From Pestalotiopsis fici W106-1 (lineage: Eukaryota; Ascomycota; Sordariomycetes; Amphisphaeriales; Sporocadaceae): a stretch of 64,000 nt of DNA. The notes under the pieces were generated by a model that did no database searches, was not told the origin of the DNA, and was given only the letters and a program-made list of their open reading frames with translations. How positions within the stretch are numbered: the stretch's first letter is position 1; the number at the start of each line of letters is the position of its first letter. The translations under genes and the position numbers were made by a program. Below are positions 1 through 11,719 of this stretch, one piece after another. The stretch lies in contig NW_006917093.1 of the NCBI RefSeq assembly GCF_000516985.1, positions 248,001 through 312,000 on the forward strand, written 5' to 3'.

Positions 1-1295
1 TGCTGAAAAGCCGACAAAGTTGCAGAAGTGCAATTAAGATGCCCCCAAATTTAGGTTGAGAGCTTGCGTTGAACCTAAGCGGTACTGGCAAGTCGGCCGC
101 TGTCCGTTGCCTCAATCACACCCGCCTGCATGGGCTCGATTCTATCTTGTGAATGGCTTTTGTTGAAATTCTCAAGCTGCCAGTCCAATTTCCCTCTGCA
201 GACCCTTGCAATCTATAATAGAAAGGTATCTCTCGGGAAATCTATTACCGTTAGACAAATGCTACTTTATATAATCCCCGAGTATTACAAATTTGGTTCC
301 AAACTCGGGGCTTGAGCCTACCATTTGTACTGGGCATTGTACCCATCAAAATGGCTGTCTGGGGAAACATTGAACCCAAGAAAGCCTTGTGGAGTTCCAT
401 CTTGTCACACGGAAAGAGATCGGCTCAACCCGAGCCAACGGAATCTAGAGTATGTCCTCTGTATACCCGTCATTCACCAATGATTCTTATTTCATACCTG
501 GACGAGTTTCTTGCTTGTGGCTAATTGATGCCGTCCCAAGATCTACATTTGTCTGAATTTTGGTTCAATGCCAAGGCAAGGAAACTAGTCCAGTGTGAGT
601 GAACAGGTCGGATAAAAAGGAAGCACCGTGATTATTGATCTTATTTCGTTCTCATCTTGGCGATAGTTCTCAGCCATTAATACCACTCGCGACTGGGGTC
701 AGAGTACCTATATTGGCAATTGGGGTACCATCGTCCCGCAGAGTCGACGCCTTAGCCGCCGCCCTAGCTATGTACTCCTTTTCCTCCACATATATTATTA
801 TAACAGACGACCGATTCAACTATCAATGTGCCTATTCCGGAGATGCTCCTCCCCATTGTACAGCACTAAAGTTAAATGAGGTGTGCCGGCTGCCGACGTG
901 CCGGGCTCTTAGCATCTGTAGTGTCATTTGCGCCATTTGGTCTTTTTTATTTTTATTTCTTCCTTCTGGGCGCTGGCCTGCCCTTCTAAGACTTATCTCG
1001 CCGAACCCCTGTGGGGCCATGTGCACTGCGAGGTACCAATGAATCCATTTTTGGGGGGGCCAATATCGTCGACTTATAATACAACCGGCTGACACGGCCG
1101 TCTATTTTTCTCTGCCTCTCATCAAGTTCCCTTGTGATGATCAGAGTCTCTCGTTTCTCTCATCCATTCGCTTTTTGATCGCGTCATTCGTTTATAATTC
1201 TCCCCTCTTCTCACGATTTCTTTTCTGGTTTGGTTGCTCTGTAAGTCTGCAGCTCGACAATTGTGCAGCATACTCGGATCCACCAAAATCGACCA
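1..1295. other. Intergenic flank, no gene seen
   Basis: Mixed-composition DNA left of the transposon. The open frames are short, lack introns or motifs, and overlap each other on both strands. I see no RNA gene. Pyrimidine-rich stretches near 930-970 and 1130-1220 could belong to a promoter, but no transcript can be assigned. Confidence 0.5.
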
Positions 1296-1303
1296 GTCAC
1301 GTT
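1296..1303. repeat. Left 8-bp target-site duplication (GTCACGTT)
   Basis: GTCACGTT lies directly outside the left terminal CAGGG of the AT-rich element and is repeated exactly at 5083-5090, directly outside the right terminus. A perfect 8-bp duplication is the usual signature of hAT-superfamily insertion. Confidence 0.9.
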
Positions 1304-1325
1304 CAGGGGTCGGCATAAATAAAAT
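1304..1325 (+). repeat. Left terminal inverted repeat of the hAT-like element
   Basis: Begins CAGGGGTCGGC. It matches the reverse complement of 5061-5082 at 18 of 22 positions. Three of the four differences are transitions, as RIP would produce. Confidence 0.85.
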
Positions 1326-4300
1326 AAATCAAATCAGACCCCTCCATTTATTTGATTTGTGTATATATAAGCAAATCACGATATTCGCTTTATTTATATA
1401 TTTGATTTATAAATTAAATCGGGCCGAAAGTTCCGGATTAATTAGAAGTCCGGGATTTTAATAATTATTTCCCGAACCGTTTATTTTTATAATTTTTATA
1501 TTTTAAATATTTATAATTATTACTATAGCTATCGTAATTATAATTATATAATTAAATTAATTAATTATCTTTTTAAAAATATATTTTTATCGAATTTTTA
1601 TGCTATAGCATTATAAATCGGGCTAACGGCTATAATATAGCCCTTTTCCCGAAAATTAGCCGGTCCCGCCTAAATTAACGCGTTTTCGTTTAAAACTAAA
1701 GCAAAATAAAATATATTAATATTAAACGCATAATTCGCTTTATTATAAATGCATTATAATAATTTATTTTTATTCGATTTCTTTAATCCCGTCCTCCCCG
1801 AATTCGCGCGCTTAGCGCCGTATATAAATAAACGATTTAAGCGTAAAAGATTTAAAGCGCGAGCGCTATATAATTACGTTAAGCTTAGCTTTATTAAATA
1901 AGCGCTTAATTTTATTATTTATAAAAAGAATTAAATATAAATTTAGCGTTAGCTAATAAAGTTAAAAAAAGTTTTTTTTATGCTATTATTATTATAATAA
2001 TAATATATTAATCTAAATCGCGGGCTAGCCTAAATATTAATTAACCTTATTTAAATAAGGCTTATTATTATTAAAATTATATAATTTAAATAATTATAAA
2101 TATTATTTAAATTTAGTAAATTTACGGCTTTTTTTTACTAATAATATTAATAAATTTAATATAAAGCGAGTATTTGCAGCGAAATTAATAATTTAATCGT
2201 AACGGCTTATTAATAAGCGAAAATTATCCTTAATATATAACGGCTCGATATCGTATTTTTTAATTTATATTATTTTAAAGGCTAAATTTAATATATATGC
2301 GATTTAATAGATTTTAGCATTTTATAGCAATTTATAATATTTTTTAGCAATAAAAAATCTTCGCTATAATAATTAATATAGGAACTTATAGCCGTTATTA
2401 TTATCTAATTCCTCGGCTATATTAATAACGCGTAAGCGTTATATATTAAATTTATTAATTTTGTCGTTTTAATATTTAGCTAGCAATTTATATATTCGTT
2501 TATTATATAAATTATTTAATTAAAAGGCTATTTCTAGCTATATAAAACCTTTATTAACCACGGCCTTAAACGCGAAAACTACCTACGCGATTCGAATCTA
2601 ACTAATTATATAATATAATATAAATAACACTTTATTAATATTAATATTATTACCTTTAAATTTAAAAATAACGATTTTAATAAATTTTAATAATCCCTTT
2701 AGTTAAATAGCAATTATCTAATTATCTATAATTAGCTTATTAATAAGCTTGTATTTAACGGCCTATAAATCGAAAATTTAGCGCAAACGCAGCACCTTTT
2801 ATAATATATTATACGCAAAATTTTATCGCGTAGCATTTTTAATAAAAAGCAGGATTGCGTTATTAATAAAAAAATTAATTTCTTTAACGCCTTTATTTTC
2901 GTAAAAACCTTTATATATCCGAAAAAACTTTTTACGGCGTTATAAGCTATTTTTAATATAAATTACTAATTCGTAAATTTTACGGATCGGGCCGGCTTTA
3001 AGCTATATACGGTAATTTATAGCAGCGAACCTATTATTATTAATTATACGCTTAATATTAGCTTTAGCTTTACCGCTAAAAATCGATTTAGCGATTAAAT
3101 TAAAAATATAATTAAAGCAATAGAATCGCTTAAGGGTTTTTTTTTATTAGATTAGCCTTTAATTAATAGGAAATCCTAATTATAAAGCTATTAAATATTT
3201 AATTATAATATTATTATTAATTATATTATTAAGCATAAATTAGCCGATTTTATAATTAGGGATTTTATATAATTCGGCTATTTTAAGCACTTTTTAAACT
3301 AATATAATGCTTATATATTTCCTATTAACCTCACGCAATATTAAAAGCTAATTTTTGCGATTATAATTATCCGTTATATAATACACAATTATATTAAGCA
3401 ATAAACGTTAATTAGGCAAGGTTTAATAATTAAAATTAAAGCTGATTTTGCCGATATTATATTTAAATATATTATCGATAATCCGCGCTTAATATATTTT
3501 AAACCGATTTTTTAGCTATTTCGCTATTATACGGGGATTTATAGCTAAATAATTAGAAATCGTTAAATTTAAAAATAAATAAAGCTTTTTAAAGGCTAAA
3601 TACGCAATTATAATTAATAGCAGTTTAGCTAAAATAATTAAATTAAGGATTTTTTATTAAAGCTGCTTAATAGCTAATATAAGGCAAATAGCTATAATAT
3701 TAGTTTTTGCCTTTTTATATAGCTATTCTAATATAAATATAATAATAATTTTATATTTACGCTTAAATCTGCCTTTAGCGGCCGGTAAATTATTGGCATT
3801 AATATTATTATTTATTATTTTGCCGTATTTTAAAGCAATATAATCCTATAAATTAGTAGTTGCTTTACCGTTATATAGCTTAATAATACCTATTTCGTTA
3901 TAATAACGGTAATATAAATAATATTTGCTAATAATTATATTACGCTTATTGTAGCTATCGCCTATATACTTTATTATATAACTATTATAAAATTCGATAA
4001 CGCTGCGCCTATTCACTTTTATAAGCAGCAAATACGTAGGTATAAACCGACGTTTATCCCTATTAAACACTAATTTAAAAAGATTACTAAAGGCCGCGTT
4101 ATATAAAACTAAAATCTTAATATCCGCGAAAATAGCTAATTACTATAAAATAAAAAAATAATTACGCCAACTACCTATTTTTATATAAAAAAATAACTTT
4201 ATATTAAAATAAATTTATAAACCTAAGCCGCTACGAATAAAGGCTATAAAAAGCTAGCTTATAATTATAGCAATAAAGGAATTAGCTATTAAGAAAAGTA

Positions 4301-5060
4301 ATTTTCCGCTAATTACCATTTAAATCTAAATTAAAGCGTATATAAATATTATAAAATTAATATATAAAAAAATATATAATATAAATGCAATAAAATCGAC
4401 TATTTATACTAAATAATTTTAGCGATAGATTTTGGGCTATTTAAATAATATAATATTATTATTTTTTTTAAAAAAATCCTTAAAATATATCGTATAGGCC
4501 GTTAATTATTATATAGCCGTTATTATTATCGCTTATAATATCGTTATAATTCGCAATCCGTATAAACGGAGTTTTTAATTTAATGCTATATATAAATTTT
4601 CTATAATTATAATAGGCTATAATATAAATTAATTAAATCTAGCTGCAATAACACCTATAATTAAATAAAGGCAATTTTAAAAATTTTTATTAGCTTATTA
4701 ATAGCTAATAAAAAGCTTATCGTATTATTAATAGCTAATTAAATAATTAGGTTCCCCTTAAAAAACCTATTTAGCCATATTATAAAATAATAAAATTTAG
4801 TTACGAATACGTAAAAACGCGTTTAAAATAATAAAAAGCAATTGCAAATTATACCGAATTACTAAAAATAGCCATTATAAGGTTTTTTTATTAATTTAAA
4901 TAAATCGATATATATGCAGCTTATATATTTTTAAAAGGGGTTATAATAGGAATCTATATTTAATTTATAAATCAGGACTTATCGGGATTTATTTACAAAT
5001 CGGGGAGGAATCGGTAATTTATTTGATTTGCGCGCTAAAATCTCAAATCAAATAAATCTG

Positions 5061-5082
5061 ATTTCATTTGCGCCGAACCCTG
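5061..5082 (-). repeat. Right terminal inverted repeat of the hAT-like element
   Basis: Read on the minus strand it begins CAGGGTTCGGC and pairs with the left terminus at 1304-1325. Inward lie further copies of the ATTTATTTGATTTG-type word shared with the left end. Confidence 0.85.
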
Positions 5083-5090
5083 GTCACGTT
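5083..5090. repeat. Right 8-bp target-site duplication (GTCACGTT)
   Basis: Exact copy of 1296-1303, immediately outside the right TIR. Confidence 0.9.
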
Positions 5091-5494
5091 ACGATCTGCT
5101 GGCACGTTTTTGGGTCCAACCCCTGGAATAGTCACGAACAAGTCTGCCTACATTAGAAAACCAACAGCGGTGATAGCTCGTGCGCTATACTGCTACGCAT
5201 CTCGTGGTCGTATTCTCCAGCACGACGCCGGTTTTTGCTGGTCACCACTCACTGGCACCCGCAGCCGTCAACACGTGCCTGGTTCGACTGTGTCTTTGGT
5301 CAAAAACTAGAGGCCATGATGCTTTGAAGGAGTCAATAAGATCGTACAACTATACATCAGAAAAACATGGGCCTCTATTAATGTTTGAAACTTACTTTCT
5401 AGATTCGAGATTTAGAGTTTGATTGTTTTCTCTTCTACACACTTCTCTCTGAAATGGCACACTGTCATTTGTTCTGGATTCCAGCCAATGTTTT
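5091..5494 (+). promoter_or_regulatory. Upstream region of the GH92 gene
   Basis: About 400 bp of normal-composition DNA between the transposon and the GH92 start codon; it should contain the promoter and 5' leader. No specific site was recognised. Small open frames here lack coding features. Confidence 0.4.
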
Positions 5495-7998
5495 ATGATG
5501 CGTACTACAAAAGCTATTAGTCTTTTGGCCACTGCGTCTTTTGTGTCCGCGCAAGACCTTGCAGACTACGTGCGGCCAGATGTAAGTCACCAAGTTCTGG
5601 TAACTATAAGTAAAATTCTTGCTCACTTTGACCTAGACTGGTGATACAAATGGAGGCAATACGTTCCCCGGGGTTACTTTACCCCTGGGCTTGGTAAAGC
5701 TTGGCCCAGACTTGTATACTGGTTCGGATTCATATTCGGGCTATCAAGCGACTGGCAACTTTACCGGTTTCTCCATGCTGCATGAGAGCGGCACTGGAGG
5801 TGCACCGAAATATGGAGTCGTTTCTCAGATGCCCGTTGCCGGCGGTGTCGTGAATCCGCTTCTTGATCACAGCGACACTAGAGCCGAGACAGACGTGACC
5901 CGAGTCGGCTACTACAAGGTCACCACTGGCAGCGGTGTCGTCCTAGAACTTGCAGGAGCTAATCGAGCTGGATTGTACAACTATACGTTCCCGGCTACAA
6001 CTACGACCCCTAATATTATTGTTGATGTGTCTCACGTGTTGCCCTCGTTTCGAGGTCAGGGGCTGGGCCAGAATTATCTTGGTGGAAACATTACAGTAGT
6101 GCCCTCCTCCGATGGCTCATCTCTACGGTACGAAGGCTCAGGCTCATATGATAATGTAAGTCTCATCCTTATACTACAAGGACCTCCATGAAGTAATGAC
6201 TCACCAAAACCACAGGGGTGGAATCGATCTCCGCTATGGACTGTCTACTTCTGTGGTTACTTCGATCAACCAACGAATTACAGAACTTTTGTTGCTACAG
6301 CCGCTGACTCGACAGATCTCGTCTCTTATGATGATACCAATAGCGTGTCATCTACAGCTCGTGTCGGTGCTGTATTTTCCTTTGACTCGCAAAAAGTTAC
6401 CTCGCGCGTGGGAGTTTCATTCATATCGTCGGCTCAGGCGTGCAGCAACGTCGACGATGAAGTGCCTACCGACGCCACTGTCTCATCGTTGGAGCAGGAC
6501 GCTCGAGCCTCTTGGAATGATGCCGTCTTGTCCAAGGTCACCACGACTGATACCTCCAACACGACAAACTTGCAACTTTTGTATAGCTCCTTGTACCACA
6601 TGAACATAATCCCCACCAACAAGACCGGTGAGAATCCCAAATGGACATCAACGGAGCCATACTATGACGACACTTTTACACTTTGGGATCTGGTAAGTTT
6701 CCCTCGTGAGTAAGCAGAAATATCACCAAGTAGCTAAGAATTACTAGTTTCGTTGCACTACAGCACTATTCCACATCATACAGCCAGAGGCCTACGAGGA
6801 GTTTTTCCGTTCTCTGATCGACATTTGGCGCCATGATGGCTTCATGCCCGACGCACGCTCGTCATTCTTCAATGGTGCAACCCAGGGCGGCTCAAACGCC
6901 GACAATGTCCTTGCCGATGCATATGTCAAGGGCGTTCGCGGCAACGTCAACTGGGATCTGGCCTTCGAGGCCATGATGACAGATGCCGAGGTGGTGCCAC
7001 CCAACAACAATGATCCCAGGGACACGAGCTCGTCTACCAAGGAGGGACGTGGCGCTCTGCCGGATTGGATCAACCTCGGATACATTACAACCAGATACGG
7101 CCGCTCCGTCACCCGGGCTATTGAGTACGCTGGCAACGACTTTGGGTTGTACCAGGTGGCGTCGGGTCTGGGCAAGACGGAAGAGGCAGCCAAGTACCTG
7201 AACCGCTCTCGCAACTGGCGCAACCAGTGGAACCCAGACATGACATACCAGGACTTTTCGGGATTCCTCGGTCCCATTGACACCAACGGCAACTTTATCG
7301 ATCAGGACCCCATCTCGTGCGGCGGCTGCTACTGGGGCGACTACTACTACGAGGCGCTGCCAATCGAGTATTCGTTCAACGCGCACCACGACCTGGAGCA
7401 CCTAGTGACGCTGTGCGGCGGCACCGACGCCTTTATCGCGCGACTCGAGATCATGTTCTCCCAAGGCTTCTTCAACCCGGGCAACGAGCCCAGCTTCACG
7501 ACGCCGTACCTCTTCAACTACGTCGGCCGCCAGGATCTGACCGTCTACTACACCCGCTGGTACGCCAAGCGATACTATGCGCCGACGCCCACGGGCTTGC
7601 CCGGCAACAGCGACGCCGGCGCCATGGAGAGCTGGATCCTCTGGGTCATGCTGGGCCTCTACCCAATTACAGGGCAGACTACCTTTTTGATTGGTTCGCC
7701 CTGGTTTGACGACCTGACCATCCACCTCGGCGGCGGCAAGGAGCTGCACATTACCACGACGGGCGGTTCCGAGGACGCCTACTATGTACAGAGCCTCAGG
7801 GTGAACGGCAAGGACTGGAACCAGACCTGGGTCACCTGGGACGACGTCTTTGCCAATGGCGGAACCATGGAGTTTGTCCTGGGCACTGACAATATTGTCT
7901 GGGCCGACGGTCCTGCGCCGCCGAGCCCGGCTTCCCAGGGCGACAGCACCACTCAGGGCGCCGGCGTTGTGAGTCGAATCAGGAGGCAACCTGAATAG
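5495..7998 (+). CDS. Secreted GH92 family alpha-1,2-mannosidase
   Basis: Glycoside hydrolase family 92, calcium-dependent exo-alpha-mannosidase, probably secreted to trim mannose from glycans. Exons 5495-5581, 5637-6155, 6216-6692 and 6748-7998 join in frame to 777 aa, a normal fungal GH92 length. Residues 1-19 form a signal peptide ending VSA, followed by QDLADYVRP. The N-terminal domain has NTFPGVTLPLGLVKLGPD, SYSGY and GFSMLHESGTGG, a characteristic family block. The catalytic domain carries GNEPS (about 606-610) and GNSDAGAMESW (from about 647), which line the active site in known GH92 enzymes, then YPITGQTTFLIGSPWF. In many members the residues after GNEP are HH; here they are SFTT, so specificity may differ. 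Two adjacent ATGs (5495 and 5498) could start it. The hAT-like insertion ends only 405 bp upstream. Confidence 0.93.
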
Positions 7999-8984
7999 GA
8001 ATTAATCCTGCCGGGATTGGCGGCTCTCATGGTTCTCAGTTATGTTGCCGGCAGGATATGGCCAATGCAACGAAGAAATAATGATGATGACAGGTTTTAC
8101 GATGCAAAGAAATGAAATCACCGGCACATAGTATTCTTAAAATTAATTTCTAGTGTGTATATTTAATTTATGGCTACTTTGATCAAGTTCAAACGTCCAC
8201 GTGAGTGAATTCGTCGTAGCCACGATTGAAAAATGGAGCAGAGATTGGCATAAATATTTGCTCACACGCATCTGACACTCATCTTTATTTATATCTAATA
8301 AGTATTTCAGGTGGTGATTGAAAGAAATTCACATGCAGTATCATATATTTTTGGAATTCAGGCTTGACAAAATGTGTGGTGTCATTTCACATTATTACAT
8401 ATGTCGAGTATGAATCAACGCGAACAGTAATATTCTGGGAAGGGGAATTGCTCTTCTCATGACGATTTACGAATCGAGGCTTGTAGATAAGTCATGGCTC
8501 ATGGGTAAATGGACAAGAATGCAATGTCCACTAATCACGGTTATAGTCAACCAGATGAGAAATGGACCTCGTTTGTATACACCATGCCCAAAATGTTGGA
8601 CTGTTCATTCTCACATCTGAGATGTGCCTCCCTGACTAGATGGACAGCAACACTTCACATACAGTACATTGAGGTGATTCAGGCCATTACAAATCCGATC
8701 TGCAAAAACGTCACGGTCCGCATAGTAGGCAGCGCTAGGTTTGCGTAGATTTCTAGTTTAGTAAGGTTATATAAATGTACGGAGGCTACCGGGCTTTAAC
8801 CGGAGCCATCCAAACAAGCCTCCAAGTCGTAAACTTGAGAGACAGAATATCAATCCGTGCGTCACTCGATTAAAGCTCAAATCAGACCAGCTTGAGCTCC
8901 ACTAGGAAAGCGTAATCTCGATGAATAGTTCTTCAAAGACCCGGCTGCTCTGAATTTGCACTTGAGCATCGTTTCAACTCTAGT
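7999..8984. other. Intergenic region between GH92 and the Zn2Cys6 gene
   Basis: About 1 kb holding the 3' end of the GH92 transcript and the promoter of the regulator gene. AT-rich in the first half. No RNA gene or credible frame seen. Confidence 0.5.
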
Positions 8985-10927
8985 ATGTCAACTGCTCCGC
9001 GAGCTCTACAAGCATGCAGGCCATGCAAGCAACAAAAGCGCAAATGCGACAAGTCACAGCCCATCTGCGGCCTTTGCGAGCGCTCCGGGCGCTCGTGTGA
9101 TTATAGTAGTAGCGTTCCTGTCGTGGCCCCGACCACGGCCGACCTCGAGGCTCTCCAGTCCCGGCTGGACGAGCTCGAGTCCCGCCTCAACAACAGTCAC
9201 GGCACCCCACCCGCGTTTGCGCGCACCGCCACCCAGAGCGTCAACTCTAGTAATGACGATGCTTCCCAGTGTCTATACCAATCTGAAAACACGTCGTCTT
9301 TACACACGCCTCCGAGCGCCGTGTACAGCCGCGACGAGGGGGCCAGTCGTGCACATGCTGCCTTGTTTCTCGATATCGACTGCTACAAGTGGTCGGGTTT
9401 CTCCATCAAGGGCATATCCGGCGAAATTCCCGTCGTGCGTTGTCGTCTCCCATCCTTTGCCCTCTTAGCGGAGCTCCCTTGGTGCTCTAGTTGTCTCTGA
9501 ACTGACGTGACCAATAGGATGTGTTGGCCTTGCTGACACAGGGTGATGCCATTATGGATGTCTACGCTGCCTACTTTGACACGGTCCACACCTGGTTCCC
9601 GGTCGTCTCCAAGAAGAGAATCGACCTCGGCATCCCCATGCGTCATGGCGGGCCAGAGCTCGCTGTGCTCTTCCTCGCCATGAAACTCCTCGTTACGCTG
9701 CCCAAAGACGTCACGAATAGCCCCGTGTACGTCGCGGTCAAGCAGTTTCTGAGTCTCCTAGAGGCCCGTGGCTGTTGCTCCTTTACCTGCTTGCAGGCCA
9801 TGATGCTCGTCGCCTTGTACGAGTATAGCCATGCCATCTACCCGGGCGCCTGGATGACTGTGGGCGCTTGTAGTCGCTACGCCGATATCATCGGTGTTAC
9901 TGGTGCAGGCTCTACCCTAGACATCGTACACAGCGTGGTAAGCACATTCCCCGAGGCCTTTTCCCCCCCCTCCCCTCGATCATCACGGATATTAACGGTA
10001 GGCTACTTTAGACGACGTGGTCAGAGGCAGAGGAAAGGAGAAGGATATGGTGGGGTATGTACATTTTGGATCGAGCCATTTCAATCGGCAGCAGGAGGCG
10101 ATTCTCCATGCCCGAGCCGTCTGAAAACAGCACACTTCCGTCGGATGATTCTGGTTGGGTAGGTGATCCCAAGAGGGGAATTAGAAAGGAAAGAAGTCTT
10201 TGCCATGTCCACTAAAATAGTGCAATAGGATCGGGGCGATGCCATGCGTGCTGTCAACCTGTCGGTCACGACCGACCCATCAGTCCGCCAATCACCCTTT
10301 GCTCGTCTCTGTCAGTCAGCTATGCTTCTCAGCCGCGCAATGCAATGCATATCGTTGACAGGGCCACCCGAATCCCAACAGAACGAGGTATTTTCCGTGC
10401 TATCGGATCAACTCATGAACTTCCTATCTGTTGTTGATTCAGAAGTTTCCTCCACCGTTACGGATCCAGACAATTCTCTCTTGCTTCTCGGCCCTCGCTG
10501 CCTCACTGGTTCTGCCTTGTTTTTGATCCTGGATATCTTCTCGTGTCCTGAGAAGATGAGTCAGATTCCAGGCTACATCAGTACGCCGGGCGCAAAATCC
10601 AACGAGGAACTGCAAAGGCAGGTATGGGCTTCATCCTTGTTGAAACGTGTCACTGAGGCCTTTGCCAAGTTTGGCACCGGCTGGATCGATACATTGAATT
10701 CTTCTGAAGATGCACCACAGCTGGGGCAATTTCCTAGTCTAGCATTGGATGCCTTTTACAGCACGATGGCGACTCTGCTGTGGTACCGCAGGGAGGGAAT
10801 GGAAGATTGGAATGAGGCGAGCCTAGCTCATACTCGACGCATCCTACAGGTAGTAGGTGCGCGGTGGAAGGCAGCCTCGCATTATGTACAAATTGCAGAA
10901 CGCTCTTATAATACCATTTGCCCATAA
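8985..10927 (+). CDS. Zn2Cys6 (Gal4-type) transcription factor
   Basis: Fungal binuclear zinc-cluster regulator acting in the nucleus. Exons 8985-9434, 9518-9937, 10012-10158 and 10229-10927 give 571 aa. The zinc cluster is at Cys11, 14, 21, 28, 31 and 38 (C-x2-C-x6-C-x6-C-x2-C-x6-C), with the basic stretch KQQKRK between the second and third Cys. A short coiled-coil-like linker (LEALQSRLDELESRL, about 50-65) would support dimerisation. The middle region has the fungal-specific regulatory domain signature, including YFDTVHTWFPVV and, across the exon 2/3 boundary, WSEAEERRRIWWGMYILDR. The exon 3 acceptor at 10010-10011 is what restores this motif. The target genes cannot be read from sequence; the neighbouring GH92 and SDR genes are possible but unproven targets. 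Confidence 0.9.
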
Positions 10928-11719
10928 GGAAATGAGCTATCATACTGCCATACGACTGGAGCTCTTATTCCGGGAAATGATGATACTAGTAACAACAACG
11001 ATAAGATACAATGACTATCAAAGACGAGATCCCCCTGCGTGGCCCCCTTGGTTTGGCTTGGCCTGATACATTTCCATGAAAATTTCGCACATGGTATTGA
11101 TACAAGTTTTTTCACTATCCTAGAATAAGAGATGTGCTTTTACCACTGGGGCAGTTGCGGCAAGATGCGGCAAGATCAATGTCATACAATAGCTTGCGGA
11201 TGATGGCGGCCGCAACAAGAAAAGAAAAAAGTCGTACCAGGCACCGATAAAGCTGATGAATGAGGACTTTATGCCGCTGTTTTGTATTGGTTCATTGGCC
11301 GAGGTTATTTTCTTTCCTTCTTCCTCTTGACGGCTTGCCACTAATTTTAGCCTTTGTAGTATAGATACGGGTGATTTATGGGTCTTCGGCCGCAATTCCC
11401 CGCAAGCAATCAACGATTTCGGGGTCATCGGCCGCAAGAGACTAATTTACTAGGTATGATTCAATCTTGTCGTTTGTGTAAAGTTGCAAGTATACTACGG
11501 TCTTGGCACAAGCTGATAGATACTAGCTATAGCACAAAGAGCTACAACATAGATGCAAAGTCTGGAGATGTGATGAAGAAATGCAGGACCTATTGGTTAT
11601 AAAGACCTGCTTCCGTCTTGCTTTTCTGTTATGCCTGAAAGAGCACATCGTATTCCATCTCGCTGATTGGAATAGTAAACAAGTCCTTCATTTTCCGACA
11701 AGAAACAAGACCAATCATC
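10928..11719. other. Intergenic region, no gene seen
   Basis: About 0.8 kb between the regulator and the SDR gene. Short overlapping frames on both strands without motifs. A direct repeat pair, tgcggcaagat at about 11156-11176, is the only local structure noticed. Confidence 0.45.

Larger units (their letters stand above)
1304..5082. mobile_element. hAT-like DNA transposon, RIP-degraded
   Basis: A 3779-bp element bounded by terminal inverted repeats that start CAGGG-G/T-TCGGC and flanked by an identical 8-bp duplication, GTCACGTT. Length, TIR start and TSD size fit the hAT superfamily. The interior is extremely AT-rich, dominated by TpA, with CpA and TpG scarce while many CpG-containing words survive; that is the pattern expected of RIP. 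No transposase frame remains: the longest frame inside (minus strand, 3846-4070) is an AT-rich artefact of 74 codons. Copies of an AAATCAAATAAA-type word recur near both ends in both orientations, as subterminal transposase-binding repeats of hAT elements do. The composition changes sharply at both boundaries. Superfamily assignment rests on TSD and TIR only, because no protein evidence survives. Confidence 0.85.

Noticed and set aside
3846..4070. 74-codon frame inside the AT-rich element
   Set aside because: Composition is Tyr/Ile/Asn/Lys as expected from random AT-rich sequence; no transposase motif.
7402..7989. 195-codon minus-strand open frame opposite GH92
   Set aside because: Antisense shadow of the GC-rich GH92 last exon, without any domain.
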